A stretch of DNA of 64,000 nucleotides from Limnochorda pilosa (GTDB taxonomy: Bacteria; Bacillota; Limnochordia; Limnochordales; Limnochordaceae). The position numbers and the translations under genes were made by a program. The stretch lies in the NCBI RefSeq assembly GCF_001544015.1, contig NZ_AP014924.1, positions 2,914,001 to 2,978,000 of the forward strand, in the 5' to 3' direction. The notes under the pieces are model-generated. The model worked only from the letters and a program-made list of their open reading frames with translations. It was not told the origin of the DNA and did no database searches. Positions 37,252 through 45,692 of this stretch are shown here, one piece after another. Position 1 is the first letter of the stretch. Each line of letters begins with the position of its first letter.

Positions 37252-37808
37252 TGCGAGCTGACGAAGGCCTGGGGATAGCCCGCCTCGCGCAGCGCCTGCA
37301 GGCGCTGGTTGGCACCGTCGGCGCTGCGGAACGCCCCCGCCTGCACCCGGTAGGGCGGCCCCGAGGTGATGCTGGCCTCGAAGCCCTTCGACTTCAGCTC
37401 CTCGACCAGGACCTGCGCCCGCTCCCGCTCGGAGAAGGAGCCCACCTGCACCCGGTAGAGCCCGCTCCCCGCCGGCGGGGCGGTGGCGGGGCGCGCGGCC
37501 TCCGGTCGGGTCTGCCCGGTCCCGCCGGCCCCTGCCTCTGAGGAAGCCGGTACGGGCGTGCTTGCCTGGTCCCGGGTCTCTGCGGGCGCCTCGCTGCCCG
37601 CCCCAGGCGACGGCGCCGGGCGGGGGGCGGAGACGGTCGCTTCGCCCGCCGAGGCCGGCGGCATGGTGAGCATGGCGATGGCGTAGTAACCCAGTCCGTA
37701 GCCCAGGGCCAGGGCGGCCAGCGCCACGAGCCCAACCTGCACCCGGAAGGGAATGGCCCGGCGCTTGCGCACCGTCCGCCTCGCGGCCCCACGGCTGTCT
37801 GCCCTCAT
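37248..37808 (-). CDS. SPOR-domain membrane protein, SpoIIB position
   Basis: 186 aa. A basic N-terminus, one membrane helix (VQVGLVALAALALGYGLGYYAIAML), a roughly 60-residue Pro/Ala linker and a C-terminal SPOR domain from about 115 (GLYRVQVGSFSERERAQVLVEELKSKGFEASI, YRVQAGAFRSADGANQRL). SPOR domains bind glycan strands lacking stem peptides at septa. Lying between folC and the maf-radC-mre genes, it occupies the place of Bacillus spoIIB, also a SPOR protein that helps engulfment. Overlap with spoIID-like supports a joint role. Confidence 0.88.
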   Translation of the reverse strand: MRADSRGAARRTVRKRRAIPFRVQVGLVALAALALGYGLGYYAIAMLTMPPASAGEATVSAPRPAPSPGAGSEAPAETRDQASTPVPASSEAGAGGTGQTRPEAARPATAPPAGSGLYRVQVGSFSERERAQVLVEELKSKGFEASITSGPPYRVQAGAFRSADGANQRLQALREAGYPQAFVSSQ

Positions 37809-37824
37809 GCGCGCTCCCCCCGCC

Positions 37825-39336
37825 TCATACTTCCCTGGCCTTCCCGGCGCTCCTTCCGCGGAACCATACTTCCCCCGCCCCGAGCCTGGCCTTCACCTCT
37901 CCCACCAGGTAGAGGGAGCCGCAGACGCAGATCCAGTCCCTCGGGCCGCGCAGCCCGTCCGCCAGCCGCAGGGCGTCCAGGGCGTCGTCCGCGGACCACA
38001 CCCGTTCGGTGAAGCGGCCGGCCAGGGCCGCCAGGCTTGCGGGCGCCGCAGGTGGGGTACGGCTCTCCCGCGGCCGGGTGGCCACCACCCCCGCGGCCAG
38101 AGGCGCCAGCGCCTGCAGCATAGGCTCCACCGCCTTGTCCGAGAGGCATCCGAAGACCAGGAAGAGCGCCGGCACCCCGGGGTCTGGGCCCGGCACCGCG
38201 CCGCCTCGGGGCGACGAGGGGAAGAGCGAGACGAGCGCTCGGGCCAAGGCCTGGGCACCCTCGGGATTGTGGGCCCCGTCCAGGATCACCCGCTCCCCGC
38301 GAAGCACCTCCAGCCGCCCCGGCCAGCGCAGGCCGCGCCACCCTTCCGCGAGCCACCGGGCCGCCGCCTCGTCCAGCGCCCGGCGGCCGGCCGGTTCGTT
38401 GGGCGAAGGCGCACCCGCGGGCGGGCCCGCACCCGCCGCGAGCTCGGGGGCCAACAGCAGGACCGCGGCCGCGGCCGTGGCCCCGTTGGCGGCCTGGTGG
38501 GGTCCGGCCAGGGGCAGCTCCAGCTCCAGGCTCGTGCGCCACGGCGTTTCCAGCCGGAAACGGGTACCGGCGAGGCTGGCGTCCAGGAGGCGGTACGTGA
38601 AGGCCTCTCCGGACGGCCCCTCCGCCACGCGTTCCACGGGCGAACCCATCTCGGCCGCCCGGGCCTCGAGCACCTCCAGCGCCCCGGGCGGTTGCGGCGC
38701 GAGGACCACGGGCCTCCCCGGCTTGATGATGCCGGCCTTCTCGGCGGCGATGGCCTCCAGGCTCCCGCCCAGTACCTCCACGTGGTCGTGGCCGATGGGG
38801 GTGATCACCGACAGCTCGGGGGTCACCAGGTTGGTGGCGTCCCAGCGGCCGCCCAGACCCACCTCCAGTACCGCCCACTCCACGCCCTTCCGGGCAAAGT
38901 GATCGAAGGCCAGGGCCGTGCCCACCTCGAACTGGGTCGGCCGCCCCACCGCCGGATCGGCCGCCGCCTCCTCGGCCCAGGGGCGGATCCGCTCCACCCC
39001 CGCCGCCAGGGACTCGTCGTCGATGGGCTCGCCGTCCACCTGGATCCGCTCGTGGAAGCGGATCAGGTGGGGTGAGGTGTAGAGGCCCACCCGGGCCCCG
39101 GCGGCCCGGAGCGCCGCGGCCACCGCCGTCGCCGTGGACCCCTTGCCGTTGGTGCCCGCCACGTGCACGCTGCGGAAGGCCCGGTGGGGGTTTCCCAACC
39201 GCTCGGCCAGGTAGGCGATCCGCTCCAGCCCCGGACGGGCACCGAAGCGGGCCAAGTCGGCCAGGTAGGCCAGGGCCCGCTCCGCGGCCGCGGTCCCCTC
39301 GGTGCCGCCGGCGGCCACCGGTTCGTTCCCCGTCAC
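37825..39336 (-). CDS. folC: Folylpolyglutamate/dihydrofolate synthase
   Basis: 503 aa, somewhat longer than usual (about 430). HVAGTNGKGSTATAVAAALRAAGARVGLYTSPHL is the Mur-ligase-type P-loop and omega-loop region; EVGLGGRWDATN and ILDGAHNPEGAQAL are further markers. It adds glutamate to folates. Ala/Gly/Pro insertions explain the extra length. GTG 39336 overlaps the valS stop (GTGA). Confidence 0.95.
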   Translation of the reverse strand: MTGNEPVAAGGTEGTAAAERALAYLADLARFGARPGLERIAYLAERLGNPHRAFRSVHVAGTNGKGSTATAVAAALRAAGARVGLYTSPHLIRFHERIQVDGEPIDDESLAAGVERIRPWAEEAAADPAVGRPTQFEVGTALAFDHFARKGVEWAVLEVGLGGRWDATNLVTPELSVITPIGHDHVEVLGGSLEAIAAEKAGIIKPGRPVVLAPQPPGALEVLEARAAEMGSPVERVAEGPSGEAFTYRLLDASLAGTRFRLETPWRTSLELELPLAGPHQAANGATAAAAVLLLAPELAAGAGPPAGAPSPNEPAGRRALDEAAARWLAEGWRGLRWPGRLEVLRGERVILDGAHNPEGAQALARALVSLFPSSPRGGAVPGPDPGVPALFLVFGCLSDKAVEPMLQALAPLAAGVVATRPRESRTPPAAPASLAALAGRFTERVWSADDALDALRLADGLRGPRDWICVCGSLYLVGEVKARLGAGEVWFRGRSAGKAREV

Positions 39337-42158
39337 CGGCGCCCCTCCACCCGCTCCAGCTCGCCGATCTGTTGAAGGAGCTTCGCTTCCCTTTCCGCGG
39401 CTTCAGCCAGCCGGCCCTCCTCCTGCTGCACCACCCGCTGGGGGGCCTTCTCCCGGAAGCCGGGCCGGTCGAGGATGGCCCGCGAGCGCTCCACCGCCGC
39501 CCGGGCCTCGGCCAGCTCCTTCTCCAGACGCCGGCGCTCCGCGCCCACGTCCACCAGATCGGCCAGGGGCAGGAAGACCTCCACGCCGCTCGCGACCGCG
39601 GTGAGGGCCTGGCCGTCTCCGGGGGTGGCGTGCGGGCCAGGGCCCAAGGGCGCCTGATCCGGGCCCGTCAGGTCCAGCCGTTCGAGCCGGGCCAGGGAAG
39701 CGATCTCCGCCCGGAGGTCAGCGAGAGCCTTCCGGACCGGGGGCTCCGCCCGCAGCACCGCCCGGATGCGGCGGGCCGGTTCCACGCCCCGCTCGGCCCG
39801 CAGGTTCCGGATGGCCCGGATCACCTCCAGAGCCCGCCCCACCTGCTCCTCCGCCTCGGGGTCCTCCAGGCCCCTGGGCTCGGGCCATGACGCCCGGGAG
39901 AGGGTCTCACCGTGGACGGGCAGACGTTGCCAGATCTCCTCGGTGAGGAAGGGCATGAAGGGATGGAGGAGCCGGAGGCTCCCGTCCAGCACCGTGAAGA
40001 GGGTGGCCTGGGCCGCGGCCCGGTCGTCCCACCTGTTGCGGCCGGAGGGTGCCGGGGAGGTCCCTGCGCCGTCCCGTTCGTCTCCCGGGGAGGCTCCCGG
40101 CGGGGAGGCCTCATCCGCATCCTCTTTCCGATAGAGGCGGGGTTTCACCAGCTCGATGTAGGCATCGCAGAGGTCGCCCCAGATGAAGTCGTAGAGCACC
40201 TGCGCCGCCTCGCCCGGATCGAGGCGCTCCAGGTGCCGGTGCACCTCGGAGGCGGCCCACTGGTAGCGGGCCAGGATCCAGCGGTCCGTGCGGGCCAGGG
40301 GCAGGCGCGCCCGCAGGGCGGCCGGGTCCGCCTGGTCCGGGGTCCCCCCGGTCCCGAGCAGCGTAGCGGGGTCCGCGTCCGCCAGGTTCATGATGGCGAA
40401 GCGGGAGGCGTTCCACACCTTGTTGGCGAAGTTGCGGGCCGCCTCCACCCGGTCGGTGCGGAAACGGAAGTCGTTCCCCGGCCCCACGCCTTGGACCAGG
40501 CTCAGGCGAAGGGCGTCGGCGCCGTACCGATCGATCACGTCCAGCGGGTCCACGCCGTTGCCCAGGGACTTGCTCATCTTGCGGCCCAGGCTGTCCCGCA
40601 CGATGCCGTGGATGAGCACCGTGGGGAAGGGCGGCCGGCCCGTGAACTCCAGCCCCATGACGATCATCCGGGCCACCCAGAAGAAGATGATCTCGTAGCC
40701 GGTCACCAGGAGGCTCGTGGGGTAGAAGCGCCGCAGCTCGGGCGTCTCCTCGGGCCAGCCCAGGGTCTCGAAGGGCCACAGGGCCGAGCTGAACCAGGTG
40801 TCCAGCACGTCGGGGTCCTGTTCCAGCCGGTCCGACCCGCAGCGGGGGCAACGCTCCAGGTCTTCCTCGGACGCGCTCGACTCCCCGCACGCCCGGCAGG
40901 TCCAGACGGGGATGCGGTGTCCCCACCAGAGCTGGCGGGAGATGCACCAGTCCCGCACGTTCTCCATCCAGCTGAGGTACATGCGGGTGAAGTGATCGGG
41001 CACGAAGCGCACCCGGCCCTCTTCCACCGCCCGGATGGCGGGCTCGGCCAGGGGCCTCATCCGCACGAACCACTGGCGCGAGACCAGCGGCTCCACCACC
41101 GTGCCGCACCGGTAGCAGCGGCCCGGAGCGTGCCGGATCGCCTTCTCTTCCACCAGGTAGCCGCCTTCGCGCAGCGCCTCGAGCACCGCCTGGCGAGCCT
41201 CGTCCCGACTGAGCCCCTGGAAGCGGCCGGCCTCCGGGCTCATCCGGGCATCCCGGCCGATCACCTGCACCCGGGGCAGGCCGTGGCGCCGGCCGATTTC
41301 GAAATCGGTGGGATCGTGCGCAGGCGTCACCTTCACGGCACCCGTCCCGAAGGAAGGATCCACCGCCTCGTCGGCCACCACCGGGATCTCCCGGTCCATC
41401 AGGGGCAGGCGCACGGTGCGGGCCAACCACGCCCGGTAGCGCTCGTCCCCGGGGTGGACCGCAACCCCCGTGTCGCCTAGCATCGTCTCGGGGCGGGTGG
41501 TCGCCACCTGGATCTCGCCCTCACCGTCGGCGGCCGGGTAGCGCAGGGTCCACAGGTGCCCCTGCTCCTCCTCGTGCTCCACCTCGATGTCCGAGAGGGT
41601 GGTCTGGCACCGGGGGCACCAGTGGACGATGTAGTCGCCCTGGTAGATGAGCCCCTTCCGGTAGAGGTGGACGAAGACGCGGCGCACCGCCCGCGAGCAT
41701 CCGGGGTCCATGGTGAACCGCTCGCGTTCCCAGTCGCACGAGGCGCCCAGACGTTTGAGCTGTTCCAGGATGCGCCCCCCGTAGTGCTCCTTCCAGGCCC
41801 ACACCCGCTCCACGAAGGCCTCCCGCCCCAGCTCGCGGCGGTTGGTCCCTTCCTTGGCCAGCTCCTCCTCCACCCGCACCTGGGTGGCGATACCGGCGTG
41901 GTCGGTTCCGGGGACCCACAGGGTCTCGTCGCCCCGCATCCGGTGCCAGCGGGCAAAGATGTCCTGCAGGGTGTTGTCCAGCGCGTGACCCACGTGGAGG
42001 GCGCCGGTGACGTTGGGGGGAGGGATCACCATGGAGAAGCGCGGCCTCTCGGGGCCCTCCGCCTCCGCGTGGAAGGCCCGCAGCTCCTCCCAGCGCCGGG
42101 TCCAGCGGTCTTCGGCGGCCTTCGGATCGTACCGGTGCGGCATCTCTGCCATGCCCAT
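39333..42158 (-). CDS. valS: Valyl-tRNA synthetase
   Basis: About 941 aa. HIGH motif PPNVTGALHVGHAL, KMSKS motif GRKMSKSLGNGVDPLD, CP1 editing domain (ATTRPETMLGDTGVAVHP), a zinc-binding CxxC pair (TCRACG and RCPRCG) and a C-terminal coiled coil (GAERRRLEKELAEARAAVERSRAIL) are all in order. ATG 42158 has AGGAG about 9 bases upstream; in-frame Met codons at 42152 and 42143 follow. Controlled by the T-box leader before it. A Gly/Pro/Asp insertion of about 30 residues near position 690 (DEASPPGASPGDERDGAG) is unusual. Confidence 0.97.
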   Translation of the reverse strand: MGMAEMPHRYDPKAAEDRWTRRWEELRAFHAEAEGPERPRFSMVIPPPNVTGALHVGHALDNTLQDIFARWHRMRGDETLWVPGTDHAGIATQVRVEEELAKEGTNRRELGREAFVERVWAWKEHYGGRILEQLKRLGASCDWERERFTMDPGCSRAVRRVFVHLYRKGLIYQGDYIVHWCPRCQTTLSDIEVEHEEEQGHLWTLRYPAADGEGEIQVATTRPETMLGDTGVAVHPGDERYRAWLARTVRLPLMDREIPVVADEAVDPSFGTGAVKVTPAHDPTDFEIGRRHGLPRVQVIGRDARMSPEAGRFQGLSRDEARQAVLEALREGGYLVEEKAIRHAPGRCYRCGTVVEPLVSRQWFVRMRPLAEPAIRAVEEGRVRFVPDHFTRMYLSWMENVRDWCISRQLWWGHRIPVWTCRACGESSASEEDLERCPRCGSDRLEQDPDVLDTWFSSALWPFETLGWPEETPELRRFYPTSLLVTGYEIIFFWVARMIVMGLEFTGRPPFPTVLIHGIVRDSLGRKMSKSLGNGVDPLDVIDRYGADALRLSLVQGVGPGNDFRFRTDRVEAARNFANKVWNASRFAIMNLADADPATLLGTGGTPDQADPAALRARLPLARTDRWILARYQWAASEVHRHLERLDPGEAAQVLYDFIWGDLCDAYIELVKPRLYRKEDADEASPPGASPGDERDGAGTSPAPSGRNRWDDRAAAQATLFTVLDGSLRLLHPFMPFLTEEIWQRLPVHGETLSRASWPEPRGLEDPEAEEQVGRALEVIRAIRNLRAERGVEPARRIRAVLRAEPPVRKALADLRAEIASLARLERLDLTGPDQAPLGPGPHATPGDGQALTAVASGVEVFLPLADLVDVGAERRRLEKELAEARAAVERSRAILDRPGFREKAPQRVVQQEEGRLAEAAEREAKLLQQIGELERVEGRR

Positions 42159-42182
42159 GGGCACCCTCTCCTCGCAGGCGTC

Positions 42183-42450
42183 AAAAAGCCCTTCCGTCCC
42201 AAGGACGAAAGGGCATACACCTTCCGCGGTACCACCTTGTTTCCCGCCGCACGCGGCCGGCGGGCTCTCGGCTCGCCGTAACGGGGCGCTCCGCCCGGAC
42301 CTACCTACGCGCTCTTCGGCCCGGAAGCTCGGGGGCGACTTCGGCGTCCGCTGCCCGGGAGGCCTTGCAGCCGGTGGGCCTCCCTCTCTGGTGGGCGCTC
42401 CCTACGCCTACTCCTCCCCGTCCTCGCCGCTGCCGCCGGCAACGAAGCCC
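42183..42450 (-). ncRNA. T-box leader of valS (Val specifier GTC)
   Basis: The T-box sequence AAGGTGGTACCGCGG (42238-42224) is followed by a terminator: GCCCTTTCGTCCTTGGGACGGAAGGGC folds as a stem and runs into TTTTT (to 42183). Upstream, stem I shows GGAGTAGG, CAGAGAGGG, GGCTGCAAGGCCTCCC and the specifier region GAA-GTC-GCCCCCGAGC; GTC at 42339-42337 is a Val codon, matching valS. Uncharged tRNA-Val would pair with GTC and with the T-box, forming the antiterminator. Confidence 0.95.
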
Positions 42451-42467
42451 GCCGGCTCAGGTTAGCG

Positions 42468-43385
42468 CTATTCTACCGGCAAGCGCTCCCGGGTGTCAAG
42501 GGACGCCTCGAGCCCGGCAAGCCAGAACCATCCGTCGCGACGGTGCTCGATGAGCTGGGGCCCGTGGTCGGTGTCGAAGCGGTACCGCTGGGAACCCGCC
42601 TGTTCGCCGGGCTCCCGCCCCAGGAGCCCCCGCACCACCAGCGGCCGGTCCGCGGTCCAGAAGCAGGCGGGCAACGCTTGCCCGGCCCGGAAGCCCGGCA
42701 CCACGGGAATAGGGACCGCCGGCTCGTCCGAACCAGCCGCCGCCTCCTCAACGTCAGGCGCTGCCTCTGCCACCGGGGGGGCTACCGGGGAGCCTCCCGG
42801 CGCGGCACCCACCTCCGTGGCGCAAACGACCCGGTTCTTCCCCTGCCGCTTGGCGATCCGCAGGGCCAGGTCCGCACGTTCCACCAGCGTCCGCCCGTCG
42901 TCACCGTCGGTGGGGTAGCTGGCCACACCGCCACTGAGCGTGATGTGCAGCCGGCCGCCCAGGAAGCCCCGCGCCTCCACCTGGCGCTGGAGGCGCCGCC
43001 CCACGCGCAAGGCTGCCTCTGCATCCGTCTCGGGCAGCAGGAGCAGGAACTCCTCGCCCCCGTGGCGGACGGCGATGTCCATGGTGCGCGCGCTCTCGCG
43101 CAGGACCTCGGCCAACTCCATCAGGAGGCGGTCGCCAGCGGGGTGTCCGAACTGCTCGTTCACGTCCTTGAACCCGTCCAGGTCGAGGAAGACCAGGCTG
43201 AACGGCCTCTCGTACCGCCGGGCCCGGTTCAACTCCTCCTCCAGCCGCAACTCCAGGTACCGGCGGTTGTAGAGGCCCGTGAGCTCGTCGGTGAGGATGA
43301 GGTGCTGCAGGCGTTCGAACTCGCGGCGAAGACGGTCCAGCGTCGCCTCCACGTCGTGGAGCAGGGTCTGGAAATCGTCTGGCAT
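42468..43385 (-). CDS. GGDEF diguanylate cyclase with unknown C-terminal domain
   Basis: 305 aa from ATG 43385 (GAGGGG 10 bases upstream; an ATG at 43466 is possible but lies on the promoter). A short coiled coil (LLHDVEATLDRLRREFERLQHLI) leads to the GGDEF domain from about residue 30 (TDELTGLYNRRYLE, FLDLDGFKDVNEQFGHPAGD). The active-site loop is GGEEF (109-113). RTMD lies five residues before it and fits the RxxD allosteric I-site, so product inhibition by c-di-GMP is likely. After an acidic Pro/Ala linker, about 75 C-terminal residues (QALPACFWTADRPLVVRGLLG, DGWFWLAGLE) form a beta-rich domain that I do not recognise firmly. No membrane segment or sensor domain is visible. Confidence 0.92.
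   Translation of the reverse strand: MPDDFQTLLHDVEATLDRLRREFERLQHLILTDELTGLYNRRYLELRLEEELNRARRYERPFSLVFLDLDGFKDVNEQFGHPAGDRLLMELAEVLRESARTMDIAVRHGGEEFLLLLPETDAEAALRVGRRLQRQVEARGFLGGRLHITLSGGVASYPTDGDDGRTLVERADLALRIAKRQGKNRVVCATEVGAAPGGSPVAPPVAEAAPDVEEAAAGSDEPAVPIPVVPGFRAGQALPACFWTADRPLVVRGLLGREPGEQAGSQRYRFDTDHGPQLIEHRRDGWFWLAGLEASLDTRERLPVE
42470..42499 (-). promoter_or_regulatory. SigA-type promoter of the valS T-box leader
   Basis: TTGACA (42499-42494), 18-bp spacer, TAGAAT (42475-42470) on the minus strand. It is embedded in the last codons of the cyclase gene, whose stop TAG is part of the -10 neighbourhood. Confidence 0.88.
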
Positions 43386-43464
43386 CCGTCCCGACCCCTC
43401 TGCTTCGAGTGCGCTGTCCGGAAAGGCATCACTCGCCTCGTCGACAACTGTCTGGCTTGTGCCC

Positions 43465-43473
43465 ATTCTAGCA
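43465..43473 (-). promoter_or_regulatory. Candidate extended -10 promoter for the cyclase gene
   Basis: TGCTAGAAT on the minus strand matches an extended -10 (TGnTAGAAT); no consensus -35. It lies about 80 bp before ATG 43385 and argues against the earlier start. Confidence 0.45.
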
Positions 43474-43508
43474 CACTCGCTGCCCGAGGGAAAACGAAAC
43501 GCGGAGGC

Positions 43509-43529
43509 GTGGGGGCGCGTGCGCCCCAC
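43509..43529 (-). terminator. Probable terminator after the sigma factor gene
   Basis: GTGGGGCGC and GCGCCCCCAC pair around a 2-3 base loop, followed by GCCTCCGCGTTTCGTTTTCCC on the minus strand. The U-run is delayed. Confidence 0.45.
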
Positions 43530-43565
43530 ATCCTTCCAGCGTACGCGCCCCTGCGGCCTCTGCGG

Positions 43566-44504
43566 TCAGGAAAGATAGGCTTCGAGCTGGTGGGCCAGCC
43601 CTTGCCGGCGCAGCTTGCGCAGGGCCTGGGCCTGGATCTGGCGCACCCGCTCCTTGGAGACCTCGATCTCGCGCCCCACCTCGGCCAGGGTGCGGGGTTG
43701 ACCGCCGTCGAGGCCGAAGCGGCGCCGAAGGACCTGCAGCTCCTTCTCGTTCAGCACCTCGAGGAGCTCTCGCAGCTCTGAGTGGAGGCTGTCCTGGGGG
43801 ACCTGCTCGTCGGGGTTGCTCGCCTGCTCGTCCTCGATGACGTCGCCCAGGCTGAAACCGTCGTCGGTGATAGGGTTCTCGAGCGAAAGGGGCTCGTAGG
43901 TGGCCTGGCGGACCTGGCGGATCTGCTCGACGTCCACCCCCAGGGCCTCGGCCAGCTCCAGGTCCGTCGGCTCGCGGCCCTCCTCGCGCAGGTACCGCTC
44001 CCGCTGGGAGAGGATCTGGCGGACAATCTCGAACTTGTTGACGGGCAGCCGGATGCCCGAGGACTGGTCGAGCACCGCCCGCTTGATCCGCTGGCTGATC
44101 CACCAGGTCGCGTAGGTGCTGAAGCGGTTGCCTCGCCGCCAGTCGAACTTCTCCACCGCCCGCATGAGGCCCAGGTTCCCCTCCTGGATCAGGTCGAGCA
44201 GGGGGACCCCCCGGTGCGCGTATCGCTTGGCGATGCTCACCACCAGCCGGAGGTTCGCCTCGATCAGGCGCCGGCGGGCGCGCGCGTCGCCCCCCTCGGC
44301 CGCCTGGGCCAACGCCACCTCTTCCTCCGGGGAGAGGAGCGCCACCTGGCCCATGTCGGTCAGATACGTCTGGAGGAGGTCGTCCCCCACCCGGGTCTCC
44401 TCGGCGGACCGGCGGATCCGAGGCTCCAGCTGCGGTGCCGCCACGCGCTCCCCGGGCGGGACCATCTCCCTCGGGACGTAGGATTCCTCCGCAACGGCTG
44501 GCAT
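43566..44504 (-). CDS. Sigma-70 family factor, primary-like but short (group 2 type)
   Basis: 312 aa. Region 1.2 ([26 protein letters not shown]), region 2 ([62 protein letters not shown]), region 3 and region 4 ([40 protein letters not shown]) are all present. Region 1.1 is absent. Region 2.4 reads [19 protein letters not shown], differing from the usual RQAITRA of SigA, so an alternative group 2 sigma is more likely than the housekeeping factor. ATG 44504 has AGGAGGT upstream and lies one base after the Fur-family stop, so both share the regulated promoters upstream. Confidence 0.9.
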   Translation of the reverse strand: MPAVAEESYVPREMVPPGERVAAPQLEPRIRRSAEETRVGDDLLQTYLTDMGQVALLSPEEEVALAQAAEGGDARARRRLIEANLRLVVSIAKRYAHRGVPLLDLIQEGNLGLMRAVEKFDWRRGNRFSTYATWWISQRIKRAVLDQSSGIRLPVNKFEIVRQILSQRERYLREEGREPTDLELAEALGVDVEQIRQVRQATYEPLSLENPITDDGFSLGDVIEDEQASNPDEQVPQDSLHSELRELLEVLNEKELQVLRRRFGLDGGQPRTLAEVGREIEVSKERVRQIQAQALRKLRRQGLAHQLEAYLS

Positions 44505-44505
44505 C

Positions 44506-44955
44506 TCAGCCCACCTCCTGCGGGTGACGCTCCGCTTCCTGGCACGTAGGGCAGATCCCGTAGACCTCATGACGCTCGCGCAGGACCTGGAACCCACCCT
44601 GCTCCCGGGCGGCCCTGCCCGCCGACTCCAGCCCCTCCACCGACAGATCGTAGATGCGCCGGCACTGCACGCAGACCATGTTCAGGTGGAGGCCGGGGCT
44701 GCCGTCGTACCGGGTCATCTCGCCGCCGATAGCCAGCTCGCCCACCAGCCCCAGATCCACCAGGAGGTCCAGGGTCTTGTAGACGGTGGCGGGGCTCATG
44801 GTCGGATAGCGTTCCTGCAGGGCGCGGTAGATCTCCTCGGCGCTGGGGTGCCGGTCCGTCTGGGCGAGGTACTCGTAGATCCCCACCCGCTGGGGCGTCA
44901 CCCGATAGCCTCGCTCGGCCAGCATCTCCCGGAAGGCACGAACCCGCTCGTCCAT
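44506..44955 (-). CDS. Fur-family metalloregulator, PerR-like
   Basis: 149 aa. Winged helix [29 protein letters not shown] and [18 protein letters not shown], then the dimer domain with [14 protein letters not shown] and GICPTCQ; the two CxxC pairs form the structural zinc site. The usual His-rich run before VC is reduced to GLHLN, as in PerR-like rather than Fur proteins. ATG 44955 sits about 30 bases after the downstream promoter. First gene of a unit with the sigma factor; GATAAC repeats at both promoters suggest self-regulation. Confidence 0.9.
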   Translation of the reverse strand: MDERVRAFREMLAERGYRVTPQRVGIYEYLAQTDRHPSAEEIYRALQERYPTMSPATVYKTLDLLVDLGLVGELAIGGEMTRYDGSPGLHLNMVCVQCRRIYDLSVEGLESAGRAAREQGGFQVLRERHEVYGICPTCQEAERHPQEVG

Positions 44956-44979
44956 GAGACCACACACCTATAGAGAGTG

Positions 44980-45071
44980 GTTATCTGTTACGAGTCTACG
45001 TCTCATTCGTACCCAGCGTCAAGACCCACGCCCATACTCCAAGTAACACGATCGGTTATCTCTGCGTTATC
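44980..45071. repeat. GATAAC operator-like repeats upstream of the PerR-like gene
   Basis: GATAAC occurs on the minus strand at 45071-45066, 45060-45055 (11-bp period, one helical turn) and 44985-44980. Each group lies just downstream of a -10 box, around the expected +1. GATAAT/GATAAC hexamers are the building unit of Fur-type boxes, so binding by one of the two neighbouring Fur proteins is likely. Confidence 0.6.
44993..45022 (-). promoter_or_regulatory. Proximal promoter of the PerR-like/sigma unit
   Basis: TTGACG (45022-45017), 18-bp spacer, TAGACT (44998-44993) on the minus strand; expected start near 44986, at a GATAAC copy. Confidence 0.7.
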
Positions 45072-45072
45072 G

Positions 45073-45101
45073 ATGATACCCCTCCAGGGTTCGCCCGTCA
45101 A
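45073..45101 (-). promoter_or_regulatory. Distal promoter of the PerR-like/sigma unit
   Basis: TTGACG (45101-45096), 17-bp spacer, TATCAT (45078-45073) on the minus strand; two GATAAC copies follow directly. Confidence 0.82.
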
Positions 45102-45150
45102 GGGAGGGGGCCGGAAGCCCGGCGCGGGCTGGATCTCAGCCGGCGCTGGG

Positions 45151-45678
45151 TCAGGAGGAGGCTCCGGGTGAAGCCCCCGGATCCCGCTCGCCGACGTCCG
45201 GCCGGGGCGGCGAGGCGCCTTGGGACGGTGCATCTGGCCCGGTACGGCGGCAGTCGGGACAGAGGCCGAAGAGGAGCAGCGAGTGATCGATCACCAGAAA
45301 ACCCGTCTCCTTCTCCACCGCCCGCTCGACGGGTTCGAGCAGGTCCCGCTCGAACTCCAGGATCCGGCCGCACTCCAGGCAGATCAGGTGGTGGTGGTAG
45401 TGGCCCTCGCCTTCGGGCCGGAACTCGTAGCGGGCCACGCCCTGGCCGGCGTCCAGCCGGTGCACGACTCCGAGCCGCTCGAAGAGGTCGAGGGTCCGGT
45501 AGACGGTGGCCATCCCCAGGTCCGGGGCGGCGCCGCGAGCCTCCAGGTAGACCTCCTCCGCGGTGAGGTGCTCGTTGGCGTGCTCGAGCAGGACCCGCAG
45601 GACGGTCTCGCGTTGCGGGGTGAGGCGCTGATCCTGCCGGCCCAGCCGGTCGCGGACGTGATCGATGGGATCGTGCAC
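45151..45678 (-). CDS. Fur-family metalloregulator, Fur-like
   Basis: 175 aa. Winged helix RLTPQRETVLRVLLEHANEHLTAEEVY and MATVYRTLDLFERLGVV. The dimer domain holds the metal-site GHYHHHLICLECGRILEFE and GLCPDCRR. The HHHH run and Glu pattern fit true Fur more than PerR. A roughly 25-residue Pro/Ser/Gly tail follows. GTG 45678 (GGGGG about 7 bases upstream) starts 15 bp after the lgt stop, so it is probably cotranscribed with lgt. It may bind the GATAAC repeats just downstream. Confidence 0.9.
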   Translation of the reverse strand: MHDPIDHVRDRLGRQDQRLTPQRETVLRVLLEHANEHLTAEEVYLEARGAAPDLGMATVYRTLDLFERLGVVHRLDAGQGVARYEFRPEGEGHYHHHLICLECGRILEFERDLLEPVERAVEKETGFLVIDHSLLLFGLCPDCRRTGPDAPSQGASPPRPDVGERDPGASPGASS

Positions 45679-45692
45679 CGTCCATCCCCCAT

